Positions 52,890 to 61,743 of a stretch of 64,000 nucleotides of DNA are shown here, in pieces. How positions within the stretch are numbered: position 1 is the first letter of the stretch; every line of letters begins with the position of its first letter. Location of the stretch: contig NZ_JAFICD010000001.1 in the NCBI RefSeq assembly GCF_017833525.1, positions 1,178,001 to 1,242,000 of the forward strand, written 5' to 3'. A program made the translations under genes and the position numbers. The notes below the pieces were generated by a model that saw only the letters and a program-made list of their open reading frames with translations, searched no databases and was not told the origin of the DNA. This stretch comes from Duganella sp. 1411. GTDB taxonomy: Bacteria > Pseudomonadota > Gammaproteobacteria > Burkholderiales > Burkholderiaceae_D.

Positions 52890-55800
52890 CTACAACGAGC
52901 CGTGCAGACGCACTTCCGCCATGCTGCCGTACCAGGTACCGCCGTTGTAAATGCGGATGTAGCGATATGGCGAGGCGCCCCCCACCGCGAAGCTCTGCCA
53001 ATCCGCCGTCTGGACGCCGGCCCCGGCGATCGTGGTCCACGTGGCGCCGTCGTTGGAACCCTGGAACACGACGCCCTTCGCGCGGATGGTCTGGTCCTGG
53101 CGCGCCAGCAGTTCGACACTCGTCAGGCTGACCTGCTTGCCGGACTTGAAGTCGAACACGATGTAGCTGCCGACTCCGCTGTTATTGCTGCCGGTGCGGA
53201 AATCCGAGAAGGACGAGATATTGCCGTCGAACAGCGCGTCAACCATCGAGGCGGTCAACGCGGCGCTGCGGTTCAGCGTCGAGTCGATCAGCGTCGCCAC
53301 GGTCGAGATATTGCGGATCACGTCCGATTCATCGACCACATAGGCGCCGCTGCCGTCCGTGGTGGCCGTGGCCGGATAGCCGGCCGAACCATCCGGCAGC
53401 TTGTAGTTGACGGCGAACGTCACCTTGCCCGCCGCCACGCCCTGCGGCAGCGCCGCGCTGGCCGTGAAGTTGACGTTGTCGCTGGTGGCGACCGTCGCCG
53501 TCTGGCCCTGGATCGTGGCCGTGACGTCGTTGATGGCCGCCTTGGCCGTGAACGTCAAGGTCACGGTGTTGCCCGGCACGACGCGCTTGTTCGCCACCGT
53601 CGCCGGGCTGAGCGATTGCGCCGAGGTCAGCGACGCGGTGGCGATCTGCGCGGTCGATTTGACGACGCCGTACAGGCGCAGCTCCGCCATGTTGCCGTAC
53701 CACTGGCCGCCGTTGAACACGCGCAGATAGCGGAACGGCGTGGTGTTGTTGGAGGTCAGCGTTTGCCAGTCGGCGTTGTTGCCGGCCGCGTTCGTGATCG
53801 TGGTCCAGTTGGTGTTGTCGTTCGAGCCTTGCACGACGGTGCCGTTGATGCGGCCGACCTGGTCCTGGCGGGCCAGCACTTCGGCGCGCGCCAGCACCAC
53901 CGTGCCGCCGTCGCGGAAGTCGAACTCGACCCAGCCGCCGTAGCCGCTGCCGTTGACGCGGTAGTCGGTGGCGGTCGTCAGGTTGGCGTCGAACAGCAGG
54001 TTCGCGGTGTTGACCGCGTCGGTGGCGTTGCGCCCGCTCGAATCGGTGACCGAGGTGACCGTGGTGACGTTGTCGATCATGCCGGTCTGGTCGGCGATGG
54101 TCAGCGCGCTGCCATCCGTCGTGAAGAAAGTCGGTTCGGCGTCCACGCCGGCGGCGGTTTTGTAGTTCAACAGGAAGCTGACCGTGCCGTACGGGCCTGT
54201 CGCGCCGGCCACCCAGCTGGCGGTCCAGTTCAGGTTGTCCGTCGTGCTCACCGTGGCGGGCTGGCCCTGGATGGTGACGTTGACGTTGGTGATCGCCTCG
54301 GTCGAGACGAATTTCACCTTGACCGTGTTGCCCGGCACGATGCGGTTGCGCAGCGCCTGGTCCGAACCCATGGTCACGGACGACAGCTTGTTGACCGTCT
54401 CGTAGCGGGTGCCGAAGATGTGGAACTCGCCCAGCTCCAACATGCTGCTCGAGGGCTCGATCATGGCGATCTTGAAGAAGCGGTAGCGCTGGGTTTGCAG
54501 CGCATCGTCGACCGGCAGGTTCTGCATGTCCTCGGTCACCACGGTCAGCCCGGGCGTCAAGCGGGTCCAGTTGGCGTTGTCGTTGGAGCCGTAAACCGTG
54601 GTGCCGCCGATGCGCTCGGGGAAGCTGGTGCGCACCTGCAGGCCGAAGGCGGTGGCGGCGACCTTGAAGCTCGGTCCGAAGTCCAAGGTGTGGGTCTGGT
54701 TCTGCGCCAGGTAAAAGCCGACGAAGGAATCGGGATTGCCGTCCAGCGCGTTCGGCACCTGGGTGCCGAAGGTCGACGACGTCAGCATCTTGGTGTAGTT
54801 CAGGCTGCCATCGGCGATCACCGGCGTCAGCAGTTGCAGACCGGCCACGGCCGTCCTGAGCGTGGCCAGCTTCTGGAAGAACACGTCGTCGGTGGCGCTG
54901 GCGATGACGCTTTCGATGTCGTTGTAGGCGGCGGTGTAGGTGTTCAGCGTCGAGGTGACGTACGGCAGGCTGGCGTTGTAGCTGGCGATCACGGCGTTGA
55001 CCACAGCCTGGCGGTCGGCGCCCACGATGACGGTGACGCGCTTGCTGACGACGCTGGTGCCGTCCCTCGCCGAGACGACGAAGCTATAGGTGCCGGCCTG
55101 GGTCGGCAGCCACGAGAACGCGCCGGTGCTGCCGTTGAAGCTGGCGCCGGGCGGCGGATTGTCGATCTGGTAGGTCACCGTGGCGGTCGAGCTCGAATCG
55201 GTCGCGGCGAAGCTGGCGCTCACGGCCTGGCTGGCGCCGGCGTAGGTGTAGACGTCCAGGTCCGCGTTGCCGGCGGTGAAGGTCGGCAGGCTCAGGCTGC
55301 CGCCGTTGACGTTGATGTGGTCGATGTCCACCGTCGTGCCCGCCCCCTTGATCGTGACCGGCAGGAAGTCGCCCAGCCCGCCCGCGTAATTGACGTACAT
55401 CCACTGGCCATTGGTGTTGGGCAGCTGGAACGTGGTGCCGAACGCTTCCATGGTGGCGACGCCATTGGTGCGCACCTTCAGCGACAGGCTGCTGGTGCCG
55501 TAGCCATAGCCGTAGACGGCGAAGCTGCTGCCGGCGGCGGTGGCGGTGGTCTCGATGTAGGAAGCGGTCGTGTCCGACTTGACGACGGAGTTGGCGTCGA
55601 GCGGCGTGAAGCGCGCCTCGACTTCGCGATAGGGGTCGGTGATCGTCTTGACCAGGCGCTGGGTGCCCTCGGCGGCCGCGGCGGCCGGGATCAACAGCCA
55701 GAAGTCGCCACCGCCGTCGCCGCCGTCCCAGTTATAGACGGTGCGGTTGGCGAAGATGCGCGAGAAGTTGGGCGCGTGCTTTTCCATGTTCATGCCGCGC

Positions 55801-57053
55801 GCGTACTTGTAGTAGTAATACAGTTCCCAGGTGTTCTGGGTCAGCCGCCCGCGGTAGGCGCCGGCCACCTTGTGGTAGACGACGGTGGGGTTGCCGCTGG
55901 CGTCGGTATGCGACGCGGTGGGGATCCACGCAATCTCGTAGCCCTGCATATAGGTGCCGAACTTCTCGGCGGCCTGCAGGATGCGGTCGCACAGGAATTC
56001 GTAGGGGCCGACCGCGTTCGGCGCGGTGGACGGCGTGCCCTCGACCGGATCGACCTTGGTGCCCTGGGCCATCATGAAGCGCGCCAGGATTTCGGCGTTG
56101 GTGAGGTCGCCGGCGCCGTGGGCCTGGTCGCGGCCCATCTCGACGTGTTGCACGGCCGGCGTCACCTGCTCGCCGGTGTCGTCGTTGGTGGTCACCAGGC
56201 GGAACAGCGCTTTGACGGCGCCGTTCTGGCCCTGGTCGACGGCGTCCTTGTTCACCGTGAACCACTCGACGGTGCGGTCGTAGCCGGCGCGGTCGCCGGT
56301 GAAGATATACCCCGCCATGGCGCCGATCGTCGTGTACAGGTGCTGGTTCATGAACCGGCAATTGCAGCTGTTGTCGGTGTCGATGGTCGGCAGCACGAAG
56401 TTGTTGGCGAAATTGCTGGTGTCGTCGTCCGTCCACGCCAGCGCGGCGGTCTGGTAACTGGTGTAACGCAGGATCTCGGCCGCCCCCACCATGCGCTGCA
56501 GCGGAATGCCCGTGTGGATGTGCGCGTCCGTGTAGTAGGCGAACTGGCTCGGGTCCATCTGCCCGTACAGGCGGATGATGCGCAGCGCGTTGGCGCGGTA
56601 GGTTTCGTTACCCGTCACGTAGTACAGGATGGCCTGGGTGTAGGCGGTCAGCGCGTCGGCGATGAACAACGATTCCACGCCCTGGCTATTGAGGCCGTAA
56701 TAGCGCGGCTTGGACGGGTCGGCGGCGTTGACGTTCTTGATCGAGGGCGTGGTCGACGCGGTGCCGGACAGCAGCATCTGGTTGAAATAGGTGTTCCACG
56801 GTTCCTTTTGCGCCCGCACCTGGGTGCGCATATTTTCCAGCACGTCCTTGGTCAGGCCGACGCCTGGATGCTTGAAGCCGCTCGCATCGAGCGTCTCGTT
56901 GATGGTCGGCTGATAGCTGGTGGCCAGGTTGACGATGGTGTCCGCAGCCATGGCCACGCGGGCCGGCAGCACGCCACACAGCGCGACGATGCCCGCCGCC
57001 GCGCCCATGCGGACCATCCGCCAGAACGCGCTGTTTAATCTTTGTATTTTCAT
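52890..57053 (-). CDS. Very large exported alginate-lyase-like protein with Ig-like and discoidin-like modules
   Basis: A 1387-residue protein. A signal peptide covers ~1-36 (ending ARVAMAAD). Residues ~85-480 resemble the helical alpha/alpha-toroid of alginate-lyase-type enzymes (ADALTAYTQAILYYVTGNE, MNQHLYTTIGAMAGYIF, VEMGRDQAHG, the last like the family NxHGxW/QxxDG region). A carbohydrate-binding beta domain, an Ig-like domain and a helical linker follow. The C-terminal third has a discoidin-like module (GGTTVYGSNDNANWTRL) and then two tandem copies of Ig-like (VVPGNTV, TIQGQ, ATV) plus discoidin-like (ARQDQ, GSND, WTTI, WYG.MAE.RL.G) modules. A GGAGGAG site precedes the ATG. The substrate is probably an acidic polysaccharide; the toroid's catalytic residues could not be assigned by eye. 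Confidence 0.75.
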   Translation of the reverse strand: MKIQRLNSAFWRMVRMGAAAGIVALCGVLPARVAMAADTIVNLATSYQPTINETLDASGFKHPGVGLTKDVLENMRTQVRAQKEPWNTYFNQMLLSGTASTTPSIKNVNAADPSKPRYYGLNSQGVESLFIADALTAYTQAILYYVTGNETYRANALRIIRLYGQMDPSQFAYYTDAHIHTGIPLQRMVGAAEILRYTSYQTAALAWTDDDTSNFANNFVLPTIDTDNSCNCRFMNQHLYTTIGAMAGYIFTGDRAGYDRTVEWFTVNKDAVDQGQNGAVKALFRLVTTNDDTGEQVTPAVQHVEMGRDQAHGAGDLTNAEILARFMMAQGTKVDPVEGTPSTAPNAVGPYEFLCDRILQAAEKFGTYMQGYEIAWIPTASHTDASGNPTVVYHKVAGAYRGRLTQNTWELYYYYKYARGMNMEKHAPNFSRIFANRTVYNWDGGDGGGDFWLLIPAAAAAEGTQRLVKTITDPYREVEARFTPLDANSVVKSDTTASYIETTATAAGSSFAVYGYGYGTSSLSLKVRTNGVATMEAFGTTFQLPNTNGQWMYVNYAGGLGDFLPVTIKGAGTTVDIDHINVNGGSLSLPTFTAGNADLDVYTYAGASQAVSASFAATDSSSTATVTYQIDNPPPGASFNGSTGAFSWLPTQAGTYSFVVSARDGTSVVSKRVTVIVGADRQAVVNAVIASYNASLPYVTSTLNTYTAAYNDIESVIASATDDVFFQKLATLRTAVAGLQLLTPVIADGSLNYTKMLTSSTFGTQVPNALDGNPDSFVGFYLAQNQTHTLDFGPSFKVAATAFGLQVRTSFPERIGGTTVYGSNDNANWTRLTPGLTVVTEDMQNLPVDDALQTQRYRFFKIAMIEPSSSMLELGEFHIFGTRYETVNKLSSVTMGSDQALRNRIVPGNTVKVKFVSTEAITNVNVTIQGQPATVSTTDNLNWTASWVAGATGPYGTVSFLLNYKTAAGVDAEPTFFTTDGSALTIADQTGMIDNVTTVTSVTDSSGRNATDAVNTANLLFDANLTTATDYRVNGSGYGGWVEFDFRDGGTVVLARAEVLARQDQVGRINGTVVQGSNDNTNWTTITNAAGNNADWQTLTSNNTTPFRYLRVFNGGQWYGNMAELRLYGVVKSTAQIATASLTSAQSLSPATVANKRVVPGNTVTLTFTAKAAINDVTATIQGQTATVATSDNVNFTASAALPQGVAAGKVTFAVNYKLPDGSAGYPATATTDGSGAYVVDESDVIRNISTVATLIDSTLNRSAALTASMVDALFDGNISSFSDFRTGSNNSGVGSYIVFDFKSGKQVSLTSVELLARQDQTIRAKGVVFQGSNDGATWTTIAGAGVQTADWQSFAVGGASPYRYIRIYNGGTWYGSMAEVRLHGSL

Positions 57054-57235
57054 TGTTGTCTCCTCCTTTTTTTAACTACACGAGTGCCGATTCCAACTCC
57101 TCTTGTTCTTAATATATTCAATACATACCGCCCGGCCGGGATGCGCCGGAAGGGATTTCAAACGACTGGGAAAAGCGTGGTGAATACGCGCCGGAACGGC
57201 ACGCGATAGACCACGAGCCCGATTTACGGGCCCGT

Positions 57236-57249
57236 TGTTATCGATATCA
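57236..57249. promoter_or_regulatory. LacI-type operator upstream of the alginate-lyase-like gene
   Basis: TGTTATCGATATCA fits the general LacI/GalR pattern TG-N2-A-N-CG-N-T-N2-CA at every fixed position. It lies 183 bp upstream of the start of the gene at 52890-57053 and downstream of the stop of the GH43-like gene. The same 11-mer core TTATCGATATC appears at 4868-4878. Confidence 0.5.
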
Positions 57250-57309
57250 ATACTAGTCCATCGATGGGGGCGTGTCCACGTTTTTCAGCTCCCCGTCCGA
57301 TGAACGCAA

Positions 57310-58323
57310 CTACGGGGACGGGGCGCGGAGACGGAACTCGAGATCGGCGTCGCGGTCGACGACCAGCTGGCCATCCTGATAGACCAGCTCGGCGACCTGG
57401 ATGACGGTGCGCTGGTTCCAGCGCGGGTCGGCGCCCGCCTCGGCCTCGTTCTTTTGATGGACGAAGTAATAGATGAACGCGCGGTCGCCATCGACGACGA
57501 CGTCCGGATGCTGCCCCATGGCGCGGTCGGTCGCCTTTTGGCCGGCCCCGCCGAGGATGTAGCCGGCCTGCTCGGTCCATTTGAGCGCATCGTCGGAACG
57601 CAGCACCATCAAGCCCTTCCACACGTCGGCGATCAGCCAGTAATGTCCCTTGAACCGGAACACCTTGGGCCCCTCGCCGTGGGTGGAATTCACCGGCCCG
57701 TCGCCGGCCTTGGTCCAGGAGCGCAGGTCGCGGCTGTCGGCGGCCATGATGCGGCTGCCGGCCCGCTCGTCCTTGTACCACATGCGGTAGCCCTGACCCA
57801 GCTTGATGACGGTCGGGTCGATCACGCGCCCCGCGTCCAGCTTCACCGTGCCCTCGCAATCCCATTTGGACAGGTCGGTGCTGGTCAAATGCTCGATGCG
57901 CGCTTCGGCGCCCGCCACGCCCCAGCGGTGGAATATGCCCGGCACGACGGTGAGCCACATGTGATAGGTGCCGTTCTCGTACATCACCTCGGGCGCCCAC
58001 AGCGTCGCGTCGGTGCACGCCTTGGGAAACTGCGCCGTGCCCTCATAGCGCCATCGCACGCCGTCCGCCGACGTGGCGACGCCGATCGCGGTGCCGTGCA
58101 CCCATTCGACATCTTGCGGGTCGGGCAGCTTCATCGTCGCCCTGCGGTTGGTGTAGAACATTTTCCACAGCTTAGCGCCGCGGTCATAAATAATCGACAC
58201 ATCGGCCGCGCCGTCGAAAACCGGGTCGCGGTACAGCGGCTTGGGCGCGATGTCGGCGGCGTCTGCCCAGCTTGAGAAAACCAGCGGCAGCGCGATGGCT
58301 AACGCGGATAGCAACGATTTCAT
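57310..58323 (-). CDS. GH43-like five-bladed propeller protein, exported
   Basis: A 337-residue protein with signal peptide ~1-22. Propeller blades are visible (DPVFDGAADVSIIYDRGAKL, ATLWAPEVMYENGTYHMWL, VIDPTVIKLGQGYRMWYKD, STHGEGPKVFRFKGHYWLI). The DP and E positions in these blades agree with GH43/GH117-like enzymes: DATLWAPEV and HGEGPKV carry candidate acids. No carbohydrate-binding module is attached. It is divergent from the TonB receptor gene, and a LacI-type palindrome lies 27 bp upstream of its start. Activity on an arabinose-, xylose- or galactose-containing glycan is inferred from context. Confidence 0.7.
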   Translation of the reverse strand: MKSLLSALAIALPLVFSSWADAADIAPKPLYRDPVFDGAADVSIIYDRGAKLWKMFYTNRRATMKLPDPQDVEWVHGTAIGVATSADGVRWRYEGTAQFPKACTDATLWAPEVMYENGTYHMWLTVVPGIFHRWGVAGAEARIEHLTSTDLSKWDCEGTVKLDAGRVIDPTVIKLGQGYRMWYKDERAGSRIMAADSRDLRSWTKAGDGPVNSTHGEGPKVFRFKGHYWLIADVWKGLMVLRSDDALKWTEQAGYILGGAGQKATDRAMGQHPDVVVDGDRAFIYYFVHQKNEAEAGADPRWNQRTVIQVAELVYQDGQLVVDRDADLEFRLRAPSP

Positions 58324-58349
58324 TCAGTCTCCATTTTTGACGGCAAATC

Positions 58350-58363
58350 CGTTATCGATAACA
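58350..58363. promoter_or_regulatory. LacI-type operator upstream of the GH43-like gene
   Basis: CGTTATCGATAACA is a near-perfect palindrome (core GTTATCGATAAC) and matches the LacI/GalR pattern except at the first base. It lies 27 bp before the start codon, where bound repressor would block transcription. Confidence 0.5.
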
Positions 58364-58422
58364 TCCCCATTGTAACCCGCGTTGGAGACGAAACGGTACG
58401 TTCCAGGTGCCGTCGCGTCAAA

Positions 58423-58525
58423 TGGTTACGCATATCATATTCGCCGAAACACTTCTTTTCCCTTACGCACAAATTACATTCGCCGCCCAGATACACTCTG
58501 TGGCTAAAAATGGTTGCGCTTATCA
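58423..58525. promoter_or_regulatory. Pair of 15-mers TGGTTRCGCWTATCA in the divergent receptor/GH43-like promoter
   Basis: TGGTTACGCATATCA (58423-58437) and TGGTTGCGCTTATCA (58511-58525) are the same motif with two changes, in the same orientation, starts 88 bp apart. The second ends 17 bp before the -35 of the receptor promoter. The motif resembles LacI-type xylan-regulon boxes such as TGGTAGCGCTAACA of Xanthomonas, with one extra base. This is likely a substrate-responsive operator pair (inference). Confidence 0.55.
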
Positions 58526-58542
58526 AATTATGTTTGAATATG

Positions 58543-58571
58543 TTGACTTTGCTCAATCCGGCTCCTAGACT
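58543..58571 (+). promoter_or_regulatory. Sigma-70-type promoter of the TonB receptor operon
   Basis: TTGACT (58543-58548) and TAGACT (58566-58571) are separated by exactly 17 bp, about 65 bp upstream of the receptor ATG. The remaining part of the 313-bp divergent region (58324-58636) contains the operator candidates listed separately and no gene. Confidence 0.6.
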
Positions 58572-58636
58572 TGGCGTTGTCGTGCTGTAAAAAAACAGGA
58601 AAAGCACGGCGGTAACCAAAAAATGGAGACAAGCAA

Positions 58637-61600
58637 ATGAATCATAGAACGACCGCCAGCCGGCGCGCCGCACTTGGCCTGACCGTCATGGCCGGCATGA
58701 TCGCCCAAGCCTACGCCCAGCAGGCCGCCCCCGCCGCCGACACCAGCCCCCCGGGCGCCACCGCCGAGGCGCCGATCACCAGCGTACAGGTAACCGGCTA
58801 CCGCAACAGCCTGTTGTCGTCGGCACGCGACAAAAAAGAAGCCGTCGGCTTCCAGGATTCCATCAACGCCGAGGATTTCGGTAAGTTCCCCGACAAAAAC
58901 CTGGCCGAGTCGCTCAGCCGCGTTCCCGGCGTCGGCGTCTCGCGCGACGTCACCGGCGAGGGCATGACCATCCAGATTCGTGGCCTGGGCTCGTCGTTCA
59001 CCAAGATTCTGCTGAACAATTCTCCGGTCGCCGTGGCCTCGTCCGGCCCGATCGACGGCGCCAACACCAACCGCGAGGTCGACCTCGACCTGCTGCCGAC
59101 CGACCTGTTCACCAAGCTCACCGTGAGCAAGAGCCCGACCGCCGACCAGATCGAGGGCGGCGCCGCCGGCGTCGTCAACCTGCGCAGCGCGCGGCCGTTC
59201 GACAAGGAAGGCAAGCAGCTGTCGATGGGCCTGACCGGCACCAAGCAGCAGATCGCCGACAAGGCCGGCATGCGCGGCAACATCATGGCCAGCAACACCT
59301 GGGACGGCAAGTTCGGTATCCTGGGCGGCATCTCGTTCTCGCGCCAGCAAGCGCGCACCACCGGTTTCGAAACCGTCGGCTGGACCAATCCCAACCTGAC
59401 CGCGTCGCAAAGCACTTCGCCGACCCGCAACAACACCGGCGGCGGGAACTGGACCATTCCGGCCACCGTGCCGGCCGGCGCCGGCAACGGCCTGACGGCG
59501 GGCACGCCGATCGACCAGGCCTTCCTGCTGGCGCACAATCCGGGGCTGACGATCGGCCAGATCGACAACGCCATCATTCCGCGCCTGGGCCGCACGATGG
59601 AATACTACGGCACCAAGGACAAGATCTCCGGCGTGCTGGCGGCCGAATACCGGCCGACGCAAGACCTGCACTTCTACCTGGACACCATGTACAGCAAGAA
59701 GGACGACGACATGCAGCGCAACGCCTACACCTGGGCCGTGCGCAACAACGGGTCGATCCCGCTGAACATGCAGGTCGATAAGACCGATTGCGCCAACGGC
59801 TGCACGGTCACCAGCGGCACCTACGCCAACGCCTTGAACTTCATCGAGTTCGGCCCGCGCCGCGACAAGGTCGACCTGCTGGGCATCAACCCGGGCATGG
59901 AATGGAAGATCACGCCCAAGCTGACGCTCGACGTGGCCGGCAACTGGAACCGCAGCCGCTTCACGCACGAGGCGCCGACGGTCATGCCGATCACCGCGCC
60001 CAACAGCGGCAACACGATCACCTACGCCAACAACGGCGGCGTGCCGTCGATCGTCTCCAACCTGGACCTGAACAACCCGGCCAGCTACCAGTGGATCGGC
60101 GGCCGCGTCAACGTGCAGAACGAGTTGCGCGAGACCGAAACCAAGGGCTTCCACACCAACCTGGCATGGGGCGACAAGAAGCTGACGCTCAAGGGCGGCC
60201 TGGCCTGGGACGACATCGACCGCACCATTCGCGGCCAGGATAATTCCGCCGCGTGGCAGGCCGCCGTCTGCGGCAACAACCCGACCGTGTTCCTGCAAGG
60301 CCCGAACGGCGCGCCGCCATGCAACGGCGCCAGCACGCCGGGCGCCAGCGCCGCCGCCCTCTATCCGGGCTACGGCACCGGCTACACGGCCGGCCAGACG
60401 GCTCCGCTGACCTACCAGGGTTCGCTGATCACCAACGCCGCGCTGCCAAGCTATCTGGTGCCCGGCCCATACGGCAAACTGGCGCTGGACTGGGATCGCT
60501 TCCGCCAGGATTCCAAGTACGACTACTACAACAGCACCGCACCGGACACCGGCGCCTCGTCGACCGGCGCCAGCGCCGGCTACATCCGCGAGAAGTCGAA
60601 GGCGGTCTATCTGGAGGCGAGCGGCGAACTGGCGCCGGCCGGCTTCAACACCCGCTGGAACGTCGGCGTGCGCTATGTACGCACCAACCAGCAGGTCGGT
60701 TCGCGCAACTCCTTCAGCGACCCGCGCAACGCCAGCTTGCCGCTCAACGGCAGCAAGTATCCGAACATCGATTCGTGGGTGTACCAGGACTCGGAGTACA
60801 ACAACACCCTGCCGTCCGGCACCCTGGCGGTGGACGTGGTCAAGGACGTGGTGGTGCGCGCCGCCCTGTCGCGCAGCATGACGCGCGTGAATCCGAATTC
60901 GCTGCGTCCGGGCGTCAATTTCTCCGGCGTGTCGGCCGATACGGGCACCCAGGGCAATCCTAACCTGAAGCCCTACCTGTCGGATAACATCGACCTGGGC
61001 ATCGACTGGTACACCGGCCGCGAAGGTTATGTGTCGGTCACCGGATTCCAGAAGCGCGTCAACGGCTTCACCGTGGACGAAAACGTCACGTTGCCGTTCT
61101 CCGCGCTGGCACAGTATGGCATCAACTACGGCACGCTGATCCCGACGCAGCAGCTGGCGATCGATTCGCGCGGCGGCCCGGACGTGGCCACCGTCGTCAT
61201 GACCCGTCCGCGCAACGCCGACGGCATCCTGCGCATCCGCGGCCTGGAAGTGGGCTGGGTGCAGCCGCTCGACAAGCTGCTGCCGATCAAGGGCTTCGGC
61301 TTCAACGAGACGCTGACGCTGATCAACCAGAAGGCCAGCGGCGAAGGCTCGAAGGGGTTCATCGCGCTGGGCGTGCCGAAGAAGACCAACAACTTCGGCG
61401 TCTACTACGAGAACCACGGCTACATGGCGCGCTTCATGCACACCTACTCGCAGGGTAGCCAGGTGGCGACGGCGAACCAGAGCGGCATCACCCAGGCCGC
61501 GCTGTTCAGCGACACCTACAAGCAGTGGGACTTCTCGTCGAGCATAGAACTGGACCAGGTGTTCGACCGCGATGGCCTGCCGATGCTGACCTTCGATATC

Positions 61601-61711
61601 GTCAACCTGAACAAGGCCAAGCGCCGCGGCTACTTCCAGTTCCCGAACGCCACGATGTCCGAGTACGATCCAGGCCGCACCTTCGCGTTCGGCCTGCGGA
61701 TGAAGTTCTAA
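58637..61711 (+). CDS. Large TonB-dependent receptor for plant oligosaccharide uptake
   Basis: A 1024-residue receptor. The signal peptide ends near AYAQQAAP. A TonB-box-like stretch (TSVQVTGYRNSLL) leads to the plug: FPDKNLAESLSRVPGVGVSR, IQIRGLGSSFTKILLNN, SKSPTADQIEGGAAGVVNL. The remainder is the 22-strand barrel ending in the aromatic FGLRMKF. The sequence SLLSSARDKKEA is typical of the receptors that Caulobacter and Xanthomonas use for xylan, arabinan and similar oligosaccharides. It is followed in 32 bp by a beta-xylosidase gene and divergent from a GH43-like gene, so it is the transport gene of a polysaccharide-utilisation locus. A TGGAGAC site lies upstream of the ATG. Confidence 0.9.
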   Translation: MNHRTTASRRAALGLTVMAGMIAQAYAQQAAPAADTSPPGATAEAPITSVQVTGYRNSLLSSARDKKEAVGFQDSINAEDFGKFPDKNLAESLSRVPGVGVSRDVTGEGMTIQIRGLGSSFTKILLNNSPVAVASSGPIDGANTNREVDLDLLPTDLFTKLTVSKSPTADQIEGGAAGVVNLRSARPFDKEGKQLSMGLTGTKQQIADKAGMRGNIMASNTWDGKFGILGGISFSRQQARTTGFETVGWTNPNLTASQSTSPTRNNTGGGNWTIPATVPAGAGNGLTAGTPIDQAFLLAHNPGLTIGQIDNAIIPRLGRTMEYYGTKDKISGVLAAEYRPTQDLHFYLDTMYSKKDDDMQRNAYTWAVRNNGSIPLNMQVDKTDCANGCTVTSGTYANALNFIEFGPRRDKVDLLGINPGMEWKITPKLTLDVAGNWNRSRFTHEAPTVMPITAPNSGNTITYANNGGVPSIVSNLDLNNPASYQWIGGRVNVQNELRETETKGFHTNLAWGDKKLTLKGGLAWDDIDRTIRGQDNSAAWQAAVCGNNPTVFLQGPNGAPPCNGASTPGASAAALYPGYGTGYTAGQTAPLTYQGSLITNAALPSYLVPGPYGKLALDWDRFRQDSKYDYYNSTAPDTGASSTGASAGYIREKSKAVYLEASGELAPAGFNTRWNVGVRYVRTNQQVGSRNSFSDPRNASLPLNGSKYPNIDSWVYQDSEYNNTLPSGTLAVDVVKDVVVRAALSRSMTRVNPNSLRPGVNFSGVSADTGTQGNPNLKPYLSDNIDLGIDWYTGREGYVSVTGFQKRVNGFTVDENVTLPFSALAQYGINYGTLIPTQQLAIDSRGGPDVATVVMTRPRNADGILRIRGLEVGWVQPLDKLLPIKGFGFNETLTLINQKASGEGSKGFIALGVPKKTNNFGVYYENHGYMARFMHTYSQGSQVATANQSGITQAALFSDTYKQWDFSSSIELDQVFDRDGLPMLTFDIVNLNKAKRRGYFQFPNATMSEYDPGRTFAFGLRMKF

Positions 61712-61743
61712 CGGCGGCGGTGCCGCGCTTATAGGGTTAATAC

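Noticed and set aside
52803..57038. A 1411-codon frame antisense to the alginate-lyase-like gene, longer than the gene itself.
   Set aside because: Composition is repetitive V/G/R/D/H without hydrophobic-core patterning. The minus-strand gene has a signal peptide, ribosome-binding site and repeated domains.
57190..57235. GCCCG-ATTTA-CGGGC hairpin after the GH43-like gene, considered as a terminator.
   Set aside because: Only five pairs and no T tract on the relevant strand; too weak to list.
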